Origin: Rhynchopus sp. YZ270_cl-10
Lineage: Eukaryota; Euglenozoa; Diplonemea; Diplonemida; Diplonemidae
Assembly (NCBI GenBank): GCA_964035575.1
Contig: OZ037833.1
Location: 930,001-994,000 of the forward strand
Direction of reading: 5' to 3'
Length of the DNA: 64,000 nucleotides
Below, one piece after another: positions 1 to 10,890 of this stretch. The notes under the pieces were generated by a model. It ran no database searches, was not told the DNA's origin, and saw only the letters and a program-made list of their open reading frames with translations. A program made the position numbers and the translations under genes. Position 1 is the stretch's first letter, and each line of letters opens with the position of its first letter.

Positions 1-3000
1 GTGGGTCACTGATCAGAGGCTTCAGCTTCACCTCTGCGTTCTCGTCCGCAAACGTGTGTGAAGCGTAGCGACGCACAACCACACCGAACACAGTAACGTC
101 CTCGTCACGCAGCTTTTGCTGGCCCTCCAGCAGCGAGTCCTTGTAGCGGCGCTTCCAGTTCCTGTCCTTCCCCCACCACCTCCCGCACCCGTTCGAGCAC
201 GCGTCACCGTCGTAGTCCGTCAGTCCTCCGTCCGCAATGATCACAACAACGTGGGTTCTGTACGCCGGGCTCTGTGTATCAAGGAAGGTGTGGTCTGCCA
301 CGTCGTTCAGTGCGTCGTGCAGGTACGTCCAGTGTGCCTGGTAGTGTGCCTCGTGCCAGTCCAGGTCCCCAAACAGCTCGTCACGACGTCCCGAGAGCAG
401 CCCGTCCGTGCAGGCACCAATGGCGCAGCCTGACGGGTGGTCCTCGTCCGGGCGTGCGTCTGCCTTCGCGAACTGGATGAAGGTCACACGCATTCCGGGT
501 GTGTTCTGCGGGATGGTTGCACCCACAGTGTGGTCGGTGCCCGTCAGCGGCACAGTCTTGACCCAGTCACGCATCATCTCAATCAGCCCGTAGAAGCCGT
601 GTGCGTGTGAACCAAACCTGCGCCGCATCGAACCAGACCCGTCAATGAGGAAGGCAATGTCCATGTCCGGGCACGCGTCAAAGTGTGGCGACGTGCACGC
701 AGACTGCGCACCGGCGTGGTGCCAGGCACAGTCGGGGTCCTCCTGGCAGTCGCACCGTGCACCGTGCTTCTCACATGTCTTCGGCACACACACGTTGGCG
801 GCGTTGAACATGCACTTCGCATCGGCGTCACACGGCATCTGTGTGTCCCACTTCGCACACTCGGTCTTCTTGCACTTCTCTGGCACCGTCGACGTGTCCA
901 TGTGGCACTTCGGGTTTGCGTCGCACTCCTTCTCGTCGGGAAGCTTCACACACTCGTCCTCAATGCACACGCCGTTCTTCCACTCACACACGTCGTCCTT
1001 CTCACACACATCCTGGTTCGTGTGGAGGCACTCCTTCGGCTTGCAGAAGCCCACCAGAGTGGCGGGAGGGCCTGTGGGGAGAATGCCACTTGCTGGTTTC
1101 CACTCGCAGTCCTTTTCGGCTTCACACTTGCCCTTGGCGTCGTGCAGACACTTCTGCACGGTGCAGGTGTCGTTCTTCGAGAAGAGGCAGACGTCCAGCT
1201 TGCAGTAGTCTGGGTCTGATGCTGGCGGTGTGCATGGTGTCGGCACTGTCACGTCCACATCGTGGCATGCGTCTGCCCCCGTCTTGTCCACACACGGGTT
1301 GTCGACACAGGCGTCCTTCCCCCACACAACGTCCCACAGACAGTTCTTGTCGTCCTTGCACTTGGCCAGGTCCTTCTCTCTGCAGGTCTCCTTCTCCGTG
1401 CACACGGAGTCTGTCGACGACCACGTGCACGTGGGGTCCGTCTTGCAGGTGTTCTCTTCGCAGTTCGCGTAGCACTTCGAGTCGACACACGCGCTTGACT
1501 CCCAGTTGCACCCCTTGTCCAACTTGCAGGCCTGCTTGTTGTCAAACTGCTTGCACCCAGTCTCGCGCTTCACGGCCTTCCCGAAGATGCTGTTCGGGTC
1601 GCATATAGTCTTCAGCATCTTGTTCTGGATGTCGTCAAGCATCAGGTTCATGAAGTGCTCGGATGCGGGCTCCGTCACAAGCGGTGTCAGCTTCGTCTGC
1701 GCGTTGTCGTCCTGGAAGGTGTGCTTTGCGTAGCGGCGGATCACCACCCCAAGCACGAGCACGTTCTCTGCGCGGAGCTTCTTCTGTGCTTCGTCAAGCG
1801 ACGTTCTGTACGCAGAGCGCCAGCTTCTGTCGCGGCACCACCCGTTGCAGGCTCCACCGCAGCACGCATCACCGTCGTAGTCCGTCAGCCCTCCGTCCGC
1901 AAAGATAATCACAACGTGGTCCCTCCACGACGGGCTGTTTGCTGGGAGGAATGTCGTGTCCGCCACGTCGTTCAGTGCGTCGTGCAGGTACGTCCAGTGG
2001 CGCTGGTAGTTGTTCTCATGCCACGTGATATCCCCCTGGAGCTCGTCTCTGCGTCCCGAAAGCAGTCCATCCGTGCAGGCACCAACCGCACAGTTCATCG
2101 GGTGGTCCTCATCAGGACGGGCATTCGCCTTCGAGAACTGGATGAACGTCATGCGCAGGCCCATCCCCTTTGAGGTGATGCTTGCACCCTTCGTGTGGTC
2201 GTCCCCCGTCAGCGGCACAGTAATCATCCAGTCACGCAGGATCTCCATCAGCCCGTAGAAGCCGTGTTTGTGGCGTCCGAAGGAACGCGACATCGAACCA
2301 GACCCATCCAGCACAAAGGCAATGTCCAGGTCCGGGCACGTGTCGTACACAGTCGCAACACACTTCGCGCTCCCCTGTCCGTGGTGCCATTTGCAGTCTG
2401 CGTCCTTCTCGCAGTCGCACTTGAGGTCGTGCTTCTCACAGGTCTTCGGCACGCAGACGTCAACTCCGTTGACATTCGTCCACATGCATTCCCCGTCGGC
2501 GTCGCAGGGCTGCTGGGTGCCGTGCTTCGCACAGACGGTCTCCTTGCAGACCTGGGGGTCCTGCGTCAGGTCCATGTGGCACTTCGGGTCGTGGTCGCAA
2601 TCCTTCTCGTCTTTGTGCTTCGCACATTCGGTCTCAACACACTTCCCGCCGTCCCACTTGCACGCATCGTCCTTTGTGCACAGCGTCTGGTCTGTTGTAA
2701 GGCAGCGCTTCTTGTTGCAGAAGCCGACGAGGTCGGATGTGGAGACAGGTGCGGGGGGTGTTGTTGTTGGCGGCACCCACTCGCAGGTGGGGTCCTTTGT
2801 CTCGCAGCGTCCCTGTGTGTCCTCGAGGCACTCCTGCACTTCGCATTTGTCGTTGGGTGCAACGTGGCACGCATCCAGCTTGCAGAAGTCCGGGTCCCCC
2901 GCAGGCGGCGAGCACGGGTCGGGGATGGTTGTACCCACTGCAGCGCATGTGTCCTTCTTCACATCCAGACACGGGTTGTCGACACAGCCATCCTTCGCCC

Positions 3001-6000
3001 ACACCGGATCCCACAGACAGGTCGCGTCCGCCTTGCAGTCCACTGCAGTCTTCTTCGCCACACAGCCAGGGTCCTCCACGCACATCTTCCCCGTCCACGC
3101 GCATTTCACAGGCGCGTTTGCCTTGCACACAGCCTCAGAGCAGTGCTGGTAGCACGTCGAATCAGCACACACCTTGTTGTCCCAGTGGCATGCATGGTCG
3201 GCCTTGCAGTCCGCCTCCAACAGGTTCCCCGCACACTCCGGCCCCTTTGTCACAAGGGACTTCCCAAACTTGCTGTTCGGGTCGCACAGTTTCGTCAGAA
3301 CAGCAGTCGGGATCTCGTCAAGCATCAGGTTCATGAAGTGCTCGTCCTTCGGCTCCGTGACAAGCGGTGTCAGCTTCCGCTCTGCGTTGTCGTCCTGGAA
3401 GGTGTGCTGCGAGAACCGGCGCATCACAATACCAAACACAGTGACCTCCTCCTTGCGCAGCTTCTCCTGCGCAGTCTCGAGGGTCGTCTTGTATGACGAA
3501 CGCCACGACCTGTCACGGCACCGCCCGTTGCAGCCTCCATTGCAGCACGCATCACCATCGTAGTCCGTCAGCCCTCCATCCGCAATGATGATCACAACGT
3601 GGTCCCTCCACGACGGGCTGTTTGCTGGGAGGAATGTCGTGTCCGCCACGTCCAGCAGTGCGTCGTGCAGGTACGTCCAGTGTGCCTGGTAGTTGTTCTC
3701 ATGCCACGTGATATCCCCCTGGAGCTCGTCTCTGCGTCCCGAAAGCAATCCGTCCGTGCAGGCACCAATGGCACAGTTCGTTGGGTGGTCCTCAGCAGGA
3801 CGGGCATTCGCCTTCGAGAACTGGATGAAGGTGATACGGAACCCGGTGTCGCGCTTCGCTCCGGCACCCACAGTGTGGTCGTCCCCCGTCAGCGGCACAG
3901 TCATCATCCAGTCACGCAGGATCTCCATCAGCCCGTAGAAGCCGTGTCTGTGGCGTCCGAAGGAACGCCTCATGGAGCCAGACCCGTCCAGCACAAAGGC
4001 AATGTCCAGGTCCGGGCAGTTGCTGTAGCGTGGTGAGGCGCAGAAGGAGCCTTTGGGGCCATGGTGCCAGGCACAGTCAGGGTCCTCGTCGCAGGGGCAC
4101 TTGTCGTCGTGCTTGTCACACGTCTTGAGGATGCACACGTCTGCCCCGCCCATGTGTGCGGCCATGCACTTCGTGTCCGCATCGCAGGTGCTGTTTGTCA
4201 GGTACTGTGCACAGTCCGTCTCCTTGCAGACCTGGGGGTCCTGCGTCAGGTCCATGTGGCACTTCGGGTCCTGGTCACAGTCCTTCTCGTCTCTGTGCTT
4301 CGCACATTCGGTCTCAACACACTTCCCGCCGTCCCAGTTGCACGCATCGTCCTTTGTGCACAGCGTCTGGTCTGTTGTTAGGCAGCGCTTCTTGTCGCAG
4401 AAGCCGACGAGGTCGGACGTGGGGCCGGCAGGGAGGGTTGCTGGCGGCACCCACTCGCAGGTGGGGTCCTTTGTCTCGCAGCGGCCCTGTGTGTCCTCAA
4501 GACACTCGGTGATCTCGCATTTGTTGTCCTTTGTGTAGGTACAGGTCTGCAGGTCGCAGTAGTCTGGGTCACCTGCGGGTGCCACACAGGCAGGCATGGG
4601 CTGCACGTGGGCGTCGCACGCGACCTGCCCATCCACCTTCAGACACGGGTTGTCAACACAGCCGTTCTTCGCCCACACTGCGTCCCACACACAGTTCGGG
4701 TTCCCCTTGCACGCAACATCGGTCTTCAGGTCCTTGCAGCCCGGGGGCTTCAGGTCGCATCTGTCACCTGACCAGAGACACGCAGTGTTCGCAGCACACT
4801 TCGCTGCGTCGCACAGAGGGAAGCACGCAGACTCCCCACAGCTGCCCAACGCCGAGTCCCACTGGCACGTCGCGTCCTTCTCACAGGTGTCCTGTGTCGC
4901 CTTCGCAGGGCACGCGCTGTCCGCAGTGGGCTTCGCAACGGCCTTACCAAACAAACTGTTCGGGTCGCACATTTTCGTCAGAACAGCAGTCGGGATCTCG
5001 TCAAGCATCAGGTTCATGAAGTGCTCGTCCGTGGGCTCCGTGACAAGCGGTGTCAGCTTCGCCTGCGCGTTGTCGTCCTGGAAGGTGTGCTTTGCGTAGC
5101 GGCGCATCACAATACCAAGCACAATGACATCCTCCGCACGCAGCTTCGCCTGCGCAGTCTCGAGGGTCGTCTTGTAGGAAGGTCTCCAGTAGGGGTCGAT
5201 GCAGCGCCTGTCGCCACACGCCCACGGGCAGCACGCGTCACCGTTCAGATCCGTGATACCTCCGTCAGCAATGATGATCACAACGTGCTCTCTCCACGAC
5301 GGGCTTTGTGATATAGTGAACGTGTTGTCTGCCACATCGTTCAGTGCGTCGTGCAGGTACGTCCAGTGGCGCTGGTAGTTGTTCTCATGCCACGTGATAT
5401 CCCCGTGGAGCTCGTCTCTGCGTCCCGACAGGTGTCCGTCCGTGCAGGCACCAACCGCACAGTTCGTCGGGTGGTCCTCATCAGGACGGGCATTCGCCTT
5501 CGAGAACTGGATGAAGGTGATACGGAACCCCTTCCCCTTCGAGTCGATGTTTGCACCCTTCGTGTGGTCGTCTCCCGTCAGCGGCACAGTCATCATCCAG
5601 TCACGCATGATCTCCATCAGCCCGTAGAAGCCGTGTCTGTGGCGTCCGAAGGAACGCGACATCGAACCAGACCCGTCCAGCACAAAGGCAATGTCCAGGT
5701 CCGGGCATGCGTCGTACAGAGGGTCCACACAGTAGCTCCCCGAGGCTCCGATGTGCCACTTGCAGTCCGGGTCGTCTGTGCAGGCACACCTTTGGGGTGG
5801 GGTGTTGTGCTTGTCACAGGTCTTTGGCACGCACACCTTCGACGCATCCCACATGCATGCCTTGTCGAGGTGGCAGTTCGCAGCAGACGTCACTGCACTG
5901 CACGCTGTTGCCTTGCACAGCGACGCACCCACGTCGTAGTGGCAGCTCAGGTCGTGGTCGCAGTCCTTCTCGTCCGCATGGTGCGCGCAGTTTGTCATCG

Positions 6001-6505
6001 CACACTTGCTCCCACTCCACGCACACCCGTTCTGCGCCTTGCACGCAGTCTGCCCTGCCAGACCCACACAGTGGTCCTCCATGCAGTAAGCCAACTGCTG
6101 TGCCTTTGGCAGCTTTGCGATGTCTGCGTCTGTCATGCCAGCCGGTGCCTCCCATGTGCAGTGCCCGGTGCTTGCAAGGCACGAAGCCTTGTCAAAGTGC
6201 ATGCAGTGCTGAACGTGGCAGCTGGGCGTCGCCAGGCTGTCGTATGTGCAGGCATCGATCGTGCAGAAGTCGTCGTTCCCCTGAGAGTTCTGGCAGGGAA
6301 CAGGCATCGTCACTGCAGACGCATCGCACGCAGTCTGCCCCAACTGCATCCTGCAGGGGTCCTCCGCACAAAGGTTCGGGTACCACGCAGGGTTCCACAG
6401 ACACGTAACGTCTTCACTGCACAGGTCCTGCGTCGCATGATTGCACAGAGCCTGGCATTGCACCACTGCTGCTATCAATAACGCACCTCGTGCGAGCGAG
6501 CCCAT
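1..6505 (-). CDS. Giant secreted multi-VWA, cysteine-rich repeat protein (3' end off window)
   Basis: One uninterrupted reading frame runs from the ATG at 6505 to the window edge (about 2168 codons, no stop, no intron). It starts with a likely signal peptide (MGSLARGALLIAAVVQCQA). It then repeats a unit of about 560 residues: Cys-rich modules of the type C-x-W and C-V-D-N-P-C, then a von Willebrand A domain. VWA domains begin near residues 268, 832, 1390 and 1947 (about 5700, 4010, 2335 and 660). Each has the metal-site motif DGSGS and the later strand IIADGG or IFADGG. The family binds protein ligands or matrix through a divalent metal, so an extracellular adhesive or surface role is inferred. 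Neighbouring units are very alike at DNA level, which points to recent internal duplication. An AG after a pyrimidine-rich stretch lies at 6586-6587, 80 nt before the ATG. The exact ligand and full length are unknown. Confidence 0.9.
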   Translation of the reverse strand, partial: MGSLARGALLIAAVVQCQALCNHATQDLCSEDVTCLWNPAWYPNLCAEDPCRMQLGQTACDASAVTMPVPCQNSQGNDDFCTIDACTYDSLATPSCHVQHCMHFDKASCLASTGHCTWEAPAGMTDADIAKLPKAQQLAYCMEDHCVGLAGQTACKAQNGCAWSGSKCAMTNCAHHADEKDCDHDLSCHYDVGASLCKATACSAVTSAANCHLDKACMWDASKVCVPKTCDKHNTPPQRCACTDDPDCKWHIGASGSYCVDPLYDACPDLDIAFVLDGSGSMSRSFGRHRHGFYGLMEIMRDWMMTVPLTGDDHTKGANIDSKGKGFRITFIQFSKANARPDEDHPTNCAVGACTDGHLSGRRDELHGDITWHENNYQRHWTYLHDALNDVADNTFTISQSPSWREHVVIIIADGGITDLNGDACCPWACGDRRCIDPYWRPSYKTTLETAQAKLRAEDVIVLGIVMRRYAKHTFQDDNAQAKLTPLVTEPTDEHFMNLMLDEIPTAVLTKMCDPNSLFGKAVAKPTADSACPAKATQDTCEKDATCQWDSALGSCGESACFPLCDAAKCAANTACLWSGDRCDLKPPGCKDLKTDVACKGNPNCVWDAVWAKNGCVDNPCLKVDGQVACDAHVQPMPACVAPAGDPDYCDLQTCTYTKDNKCEITECLEDTQGRCETKDPTCEWVPPATLPAGPTSDLVGFCDKKRCLTTDQTLCTKDDACNWDGGKCVETECAKHRDEKDCDQDPKCHMDLTQDPQVCKETDCAQYLTNSTCDADTKCMAAHMGGADVCILKTCDKHDDKCPCDEDPDCAWHHGPKGSFCASPRYSNCPDLDIAFVLDGSGSMRRSFGRHRHGFYGLMEILRDWMMTVPLTGDDHTVGAGAKRDTGFRITFIQFSKANARPAEDHPTNCAIGACTDGLLSGRRDELQGDITWHENNYQAHWTYLHDALLDVADTTFLPANSPSWRDHVVIIIADGGLTDYDGDACCNGGCNGRCRDRSWRSSYKTTLETAQEKLRKEEVTVFGIVMRRFSQHTFQDDNAERKLTPLVTEPKDEHFMNLMLDEIPTAVLTKLCDPNSKFGKSLVTKGPECAGNLLEADCKADHACHWDNKVCADSTCYQHCSEAVCKANAPVKCAWTGKMCVEDPGCVAKKTAVDCKADATCLWDPVWAKDGCVDNPCLDVKKDTCAAVGTTIPDPCSPPAGDPDFCKLDACHVAPNDKCEVQECLEDTQGRCETKDPTCEWVPPTTTPPAPVSTSDLVGFCNKKRCLTTDQTLCTKDDACKWDGGKCVETECAKHKDEKDCDHDPKCHMDLTQDPQVCKETVCAKHGTQQPCDADGECMWTNVNGVDVCVPKTCEKHDLKCDCEKDADCKWHHGQGSAKCVATVYDTCPDLDIAFVLDGSGSMSRSFGRHKHGFYGLMEILRDWMITVPLTGDDHTKGASITSKGMGLRMTFIQFSKANARPDEDHPMNCAVGACTDGLLSGRRDELQGDITWHENNYQRHWTYLHDALNDVADTTFLPANSPSWRDHVVIIFADGGLTDYDGDACCGGACNGWCRDRSWRSAYRTSLDEAQKKLRAENVLVLGVVIRRYAKHTFQDDNAQTKLTPLVTEPASEHFMNLMLDDIQNKMLKTICDPNSIFGKAVKRETGCKQFDNKQACKLDKGCNWESSACVDSKCYANCEENTCKTDPTCTWSSTDSVCTEKETCREKDLAKCKDDKNCLWDVVWGKDACVDNPCVDKTGADACHDVDVTVPTPCTPPASDPDYCKLDVCLFSKNDTCTVQKCLHDAKGKCEAEKDCEWKPASGILPTGPPATLVGFCKPKECLHTNQDVCEKDDVCEWKNGVCIEDECVKLPDEKECDANPKCHMDTSTVPEKCKKTECAKWDTQMPCDADAKCMFNAANVCVPKTCEKHGARCDCQEDPDCAWHHAGAQSACTSPHFDACPDMDIAFLIDGSGSMRRRFGSHAHGFYGLIEMMRDWVKTVPLTGTDHTVGATIPQNTPGMRVTFIQFAKADARPDEDHPSGCAIGACTDGLLSGRRDELFGDLDWHEAHYQAHWTYLHDALNDVADHTFLDTQSPAYRTHVVVIIADGGLTDYDGDACSNGCGRWWGKDRNWKRRYKDSLLEGQQKLRDEDVTVFGVVVRRYASHTFADENAEVKLKPLISDP

Positions 6506-6689
6506 TATGAAGGAAACAACAACTCTCTCTTTTTTTCAGGTTTTCTCTTCTTTTTACGAGTTGTAAATCGAGGGGTGTGTATTCACTGCGATGGAGGTGG
6601 ATGGATGAGGAGGGGGGAGATGTGAAGAGAACGTGGCTACACGGCATCATGCGACTCTGACACATCTGTACGAAAGAGAATATTTTCGA

Positions 6690-6800
6690 TAAAGTGAAAA
6701 CACCTCACCGTACACAGGCAGACGCAGGCATTTGGCTCTACGCGGGTTATCGAACCCCCAAGAGAGCACTTCATTATGGCATGCACACGGTTACCACAAC
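6690..6800. repeat. R1 dispersed repeat (B-box-like palindrome)
   Basis: R1 reads, in order: AAAGTGAAAACACCTCACCG, a GACGCAGGCA block, the palindrome GGGTTATCGAACCC and a GCACTTCATT block. The palindrome read on the minus strand (GGGTTCGATAACCC) resembles a pol III B box, but its spacing is one base too long for a true T loop. At least nine full and several partial copies lie in this window. Confidence 0.6.
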
Positions 6801-7493
6801 ACGGGCCGCATAAGAAAGCAACTCGACGTACCAGACAGATGTAGGCCACCTCCTCCCTTCAGAAACCCGCTATAAACGGTGTGGCTGAGCAACACTGCCA
6901 AAAATTAAAATTTATCTATTTTAAAGCCCCATTCGTCTTTTGTTTAGGTTCAGGTTTGACACATAATTTGAGGAATAACCCCGTTGGATAATAAACACTG
7001 TTTGCCATGTTGTCAACCTTCAACAACTTTTTTTTTGCTGTTAAAAAAGGGAAGCGGTGAGCTGGCTAGCCTTTAGCCGCTTCAAAAAAAAAAGGGGGGT
7101 AAATCTATTCCGCTTGATCAGATCTCGACCGTTCGCTACATTGCACGCTTCGTTAGTACCACATTTGCCACTAAGGGTTCTCTGTAAAAAGACCCCCTTG
7201 AGCAGGCGTTTTCCCCCCCTCCACAACACCGCTACCACCTGCAACTAGATCGGTTGTTCCAACATACGCCCTGCCACTAATCATCTGACCACACACAGCG
7301 CACTACCACACGGGGTCTTCCCCTTTGTTGAAGGGAGGAAAATAGGATGATCATAGGGAATTCTGGGGGTAAAAAAAAAAGAATCATTGGACAGTGGTCT
7401 TGCATAATTCCGAAGAATTAAGAAGAGTCCGACACAGTCCGAATTACTCCCAGGCAGTACACCAACGAAGTGATCTGAGAGAGAGAAAAAAAA

Positions 7494-7572
7494 GAGAAGT
7501 TGAAAGTGCAAACGTCTCACCGTTCAAATTGGCGGACTCAGGCACTGCTTCTCCGCGGGTTATCGAACCCCA
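7494..7572. repeat. R1 dispersed repeat
   Basis: Carries GAAGTTGAAAGTGCAAACG, then ACTCAGGCACTG, then the GGGTTATCGAACCC palindrome. Confidence 0.6.
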
Positions 7573-7683
7573 GAATACCCTATGCTAAAAAATGAAGCAG
7601 AAATTTTAATTTGTTATCTTCTTCTGGGAGGGGAGACCGTGGGGTGGGGGGCAGGGAGGGCCCAAGTTCCTCCCATTACTCCC

Positions 7684-8811
7684 CTAGGAGCGTTTCCTTT
7701 TGCTCCTCCGACGACTTCTGCGGTTTCCTGTCTCGTTGTTTAATTCCTCTATTTTCTCTGCCTCTTCCAAGGACCAGTCAGAGAGCTTCTTTTGATAGGA
7801 TCGCTTGAACTTAGGCCATTTCATACACCCGGATCTTTGTGTGTAAATGATTCTTGCCGCAGTGCTTTCAGGGCCCAGAATACGTATGCTGTAAATATCA
7901 GTCAATATGAGATGAAGACGTTCCATGTCACGGTCGTTATGTGGAGGCGGGAGGATTGAGAAAGTATAGAGGAAATAGTCAAGGGTTTCAAGCACATGGG
8001 CGCCTTCGGCCTCGAGGTCATTGCGGCTGCTCTCAGGTGCCAACGCCTCTCTAGTTCGAATCGACTCTAACAGTCTCGTTCTCATCTGCTCGCGAAGGCT
8101 GATGATGTGGACATAAGGGTACCAATCAAGGGCGCAAAACGGGTAAAAAGAAGGGGGTAGAGCAGTGAAGATGTGCTCCTTCATCAGAGCCATTGCTTGC
8201 GCGTCGGTAAGGGCGCGGAGGGAGGGGTGCTGCCAGCAGGACTGCTGTTGAACCTGTGGCTGCATCTGGTACTGCACCATCGGCTGAGCCTGCGGGTGCG
8301 TCTGTTGTTGCTGTTGCACCTGCTGTTGCACCTGCTGTTGCGCCTGCTGTTGCGCCTGCTGTTGTTGCTGTGGTACTTGCTGTTGCGGCACCTGGTACTG
8401 TTGCACCCCCTGTTGTTGCTGTGGCACCTGTTGCAGTTGCAGCTGCTGTGCGCCCTCTGGATGCTGCCCTGCCTGTGATGCTACTACCGGTGCCAAGTGA
8501 CCCGCCACCTCGTCAGGCACCTCGTAGATCCATGCACAAACTGGGCAGGTGAAGTCGTAGTCAAGGTTCATCACGAAGTCTCTCGCGAGGACGGCCGAAC
8601 GGAGTTTAGCAACAATGCAGTCAGCATGAGCACTGTGCCCACAGATGTAACAATGGCTTCTGTCGTGGAATTTGAAGCACGAGGGGAAGACGCAATCCAT
8701 CTGCTCCTTAGCCGGCTGTGCTGGTGCCCTCACAGCTTCCACACATAGCCAGTCTACCATGTCCACATCAAACGTGTCTCGCGACCGACCCTCATGCACA
8801 TTGTGAAGCAT
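7684..8811 (-). CDS. RING-like zinc-finger protein with poly-Q region
   Basis: A 375-residue intronless protein. Residues 40-92 hold a C/H cluster (Cys40, Cys45, Cys54, Cys57, His59, His62, Cys65, Cys89, Cys92; core CYICGHSAHADC and later CPVC). It resembles a RING or RING-variant zinc site, a fold often found in E3 ubiquitin ligases; the spacing is not canonical, so ligase activity is only a suggestion. Residues about 118-190 are rich in Gln with Val/Ala/Pro (codons mix CAG and CAA, so it is not a pure triplet tract). The C-terminal 200 residues are unrecognised and end in a basic Arg/Lys/Ser tail that could be a nuclear signal. An AG (8816-8817) sits 4 nt before the ATG, and another pyrimidine-AG site lies near 8920. 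M18 is an alternative start. Confidence 0.75.
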   Translation of the reverse strand: MLHNVHEGRSRDTFDVDMVDWLCVEAVRAPAQPAKEQMDCVFPSCFKFHDRSHCYICGHSAHADCIVAKLRSAVLARDFVMNLDYDFTCPVCAWIYEVPDEVAGHLAPVVASQAGQHPEGAQQLQLQQVPQQQQGVQQYQVPQQQVPQQQQQAQQQAQQQVQQQVQQQQQTHPQAQPMVQYQMQPQVQQQSCWQHPSLRALTDAQAMALMKEHIFTALPPSFYPFCALDWYPYVHIISLREQMRTRLLESIRTREALAPESSRNDLEAEGAHVLETLDYFLYTFSILPPPHNDRDMERLHLILTDIYSIRILGPESTAARIIYTQRSGCMKWPKFKRSYQKKLSDWSLEEAEKIEELNNETGNRRSRRRSKRKRS

Positions 8812-9170
8812 GTGTCTGTATTTTTCTTATTTTTCTTTCTATTTTTAACGACAACGTTGAGTAATTGTTGCCTCCTTCTGTGAGTGTTAATTGAATTGGG
8901 GTCGGGGGGAGCAGCAAAGGGCACTGAAAAGGAAACAATGAACATTACAAGAAGAAAAAAAAGAGTGTAAATATTACTCAATTCCAATCATTCGATCCGC
9001 AAGAGCCCGGTCCTCGGTGTATATTATTAATTCTGACAACTGCGTTGTTGTCTGCGAAACAAAAATTTGAAAGATGTGCCACGATGCCCCGTTGATGTGT
9101 GATACCTACTACGCCAACTAGTATAATCTTCTCTGAACTCCCGAACAGAGCACCTCTCTTATTTACGTTC

Positions 9171-9340
9171 ATGGAACAGCAATTCCGAAAGCAGCATACA
9201 CCTATCTCCAAGAGAGCCTGGGAGGAACTAGCTTCGCTGCGTCACGAACTTCATGTTGCACAGACTTCGAGTGAAACTAGAAGAGGTTGTGCAAAATGCA
9301 CAAAAGTCAATCAGAGCATTGTTTCAGAAATATTCAAAAA
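9171..9340 (+). other. Weak coding-like stretch, possible exon relic
   Basis: From the ATG at 9171 the frame reads MEQQFRKQHTPISKR and continues with mixed, charged residues for about 55 codons before running into a poly-A tract. It contains a CAKC pair. I do not recognise it and find no splice partners. It is the only plus-strand stretch in this area that looks coding, and it may be noise. Confidence 0.15.
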
Positions 9341-9720
9341 AAAAATTTCTGGAAGGCCACGGTACATCAGTCTCGAAGAAACATCGAAGAAGCGAACACA
9401 CATTTGAGACACCCGAATGGAGAGTTCGGCAGAAACAGCGTTTTTTCAAGAGAAAAAAAAAAAAAAAACAGAGGAAATAAGCAAGAAGATAGAGGTGGGG
9501 GATAGGCAATCGATGCAATCTCTATTTTTCTGTATTTTCTGATACTAGGAAACTTCCATGACTGAGGGGGAAGAGGTGTGCATGCGAGCCCTCAAGTTTT
9601 TGAGGCGTTGGGTGAACGTTGCATTGTTTTTTTTTAAATTTTTTTTTTGATTATTTTATTGAAATGACAATCTGTCCGAATACGGGTTCTGTACAAACAA
9701 AGCCACCCGAAGGGAATTCC

Positions 9721-9897
9721 CCCCGCTCTTAGGAACTAGCCACCACTGCTTTTCAACACACATACGCAAGGTTCCTACACAATGCGCATAAACAATAAAC
9801 CCCTTTTACGGGAAATAAGCCAAGAACGCACCCACACACATTTGTGCCATGCTTCGCTCTTAGGAACTACTCACACCTGCTCTTCAAGCATCACACA
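9721..9897. repeat. R5 repeat, copy 1 (near-identical to 34939-35117)
   Basis: A 177-bp sequence beginning CCCCGCTCTTAGGAACTAG. It matches 34939-35117 almost base for base (one 2-bp indel and a couple of substitutions seen by eye). It holds an internal duplicate of GCTCTTAGGAACTA about 130 bp apart. Confidence 0.8.
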
Positions 9898-10328
9898 ATG
9901 CCCTCACAGAATAATAGAAAGAAAGCTAAACAGCTTCGGTACTGACAAAAAAAAAAATATCAGTTTTTTTTTTTTTTTTTTTGAAAAGTTCGACAGTTCG
10001 AAAAGCACATCCATGATTTCAATGCAACACACGCCACAACCACACGCCATTTTTTCAAAAAATGAAAAAATTAAATAAAAAAATGTTCGACAGCAAAGAT
10101 GCTCTTGAAATCAGCCCGACATTCCACACAAAAGAATACAACAGAAAAAAACAAAAAAAAAAAAAACAAAAAAAAATCACACAAATGAATAGGCGCCCTC
10201 GCTGAGAGCAGACAAGACTCGCAGAGTTCACCCAGGGAGGACGATCGATCCAGGAGGGCACTTCATTGATGTTCACGCGAGAGGGAAAAGCTGGTCTACA
10301 CCAGACGCAGCTTTCAAGGTTTCTTTTT

Positions 10329-10365
<37 letters not shown>

Positions 10366-10605
10366 TTAAATAATCGGGGGTTGGTAAAGATAAGCTTATG
10401 TACGGAGTCCAAAAAAAAATGTATTTTTTTTCCACAGCTTACTTCGCTGCTTCACTGTACTGCGGGTAGTGACGGACCTTGTGCGCACTGTATGTTTTTT
10501 TTTTTTTTTTTTTTTTGTCTTCGTTTCCAGGGTAGTAGCTTGAAAGGTGCACTTTTCAAATGTTGCTGGTTTGCTGGTTTAGAAAATTTTTTTCCCCGGT
10601 TGAAA

Positions 10606-10640
10606 GCGGTCGTCGCGCGCTTCGCGCGCGCCTCCCTGCC
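10606..10640. repeat. GC-rich TTCG-loop hairpin (R10)
   Basis: GCGCGCTTCGCGCGC is a perfect stem with a TTCG loop, set in the flank CGGTCGTC...CTCCCTG. The same motif and flank recur at 41822-41856. A related GGGCGCGCTTCGCGCGCCC lies at 49187-49215. Confidence 0.6.
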
Positions 10641-10890
10641 AACCACTGAGTGGAGAGGCAAAGGGTAAATTTTGCGAGACAACAAAGAAAATGGAATATA
10701 ATCCTGTGTGTACGGCGCTTGGTCTTGCACCTTCCACTAACTGTACAAAGTCAATACGTCTTCCAGAAGCAGGGGCTGTTGCAACGGTGGGTCATTTTGA
10801 AAAAATGGTCAACTTTTTGCAGCTTTGGTCAAGTTGCATTTGCGGCTGCAAAATGCAAGGGGATTCCCTAAGACATAGTAAACTCTATTT

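Larger units (their letters stand above)
6506..7683. other. Intergenic, two R1 repeats, no gene seen
   Basis: A/T-rich spacer between the VWA gene and the RING-like gene. It holds two copies of dispersed repeat R1 (6690-6800 and 7494-7572). Nothing else here looks coding. Confidence 0.6.

Noticed and set aside
645-6481. Several plus-strand open frames of 160-430 codons
   Set aside because: They are mirror frames of the GC-rich minus-strand VWA gene; they follow its repeat period and have no recognisable domains.
8173-8552. Leu-rich and Ala/Val-rich plus-strand frames
   Set aside because: Antisense of the poly-Q codons of the RING-like gene.
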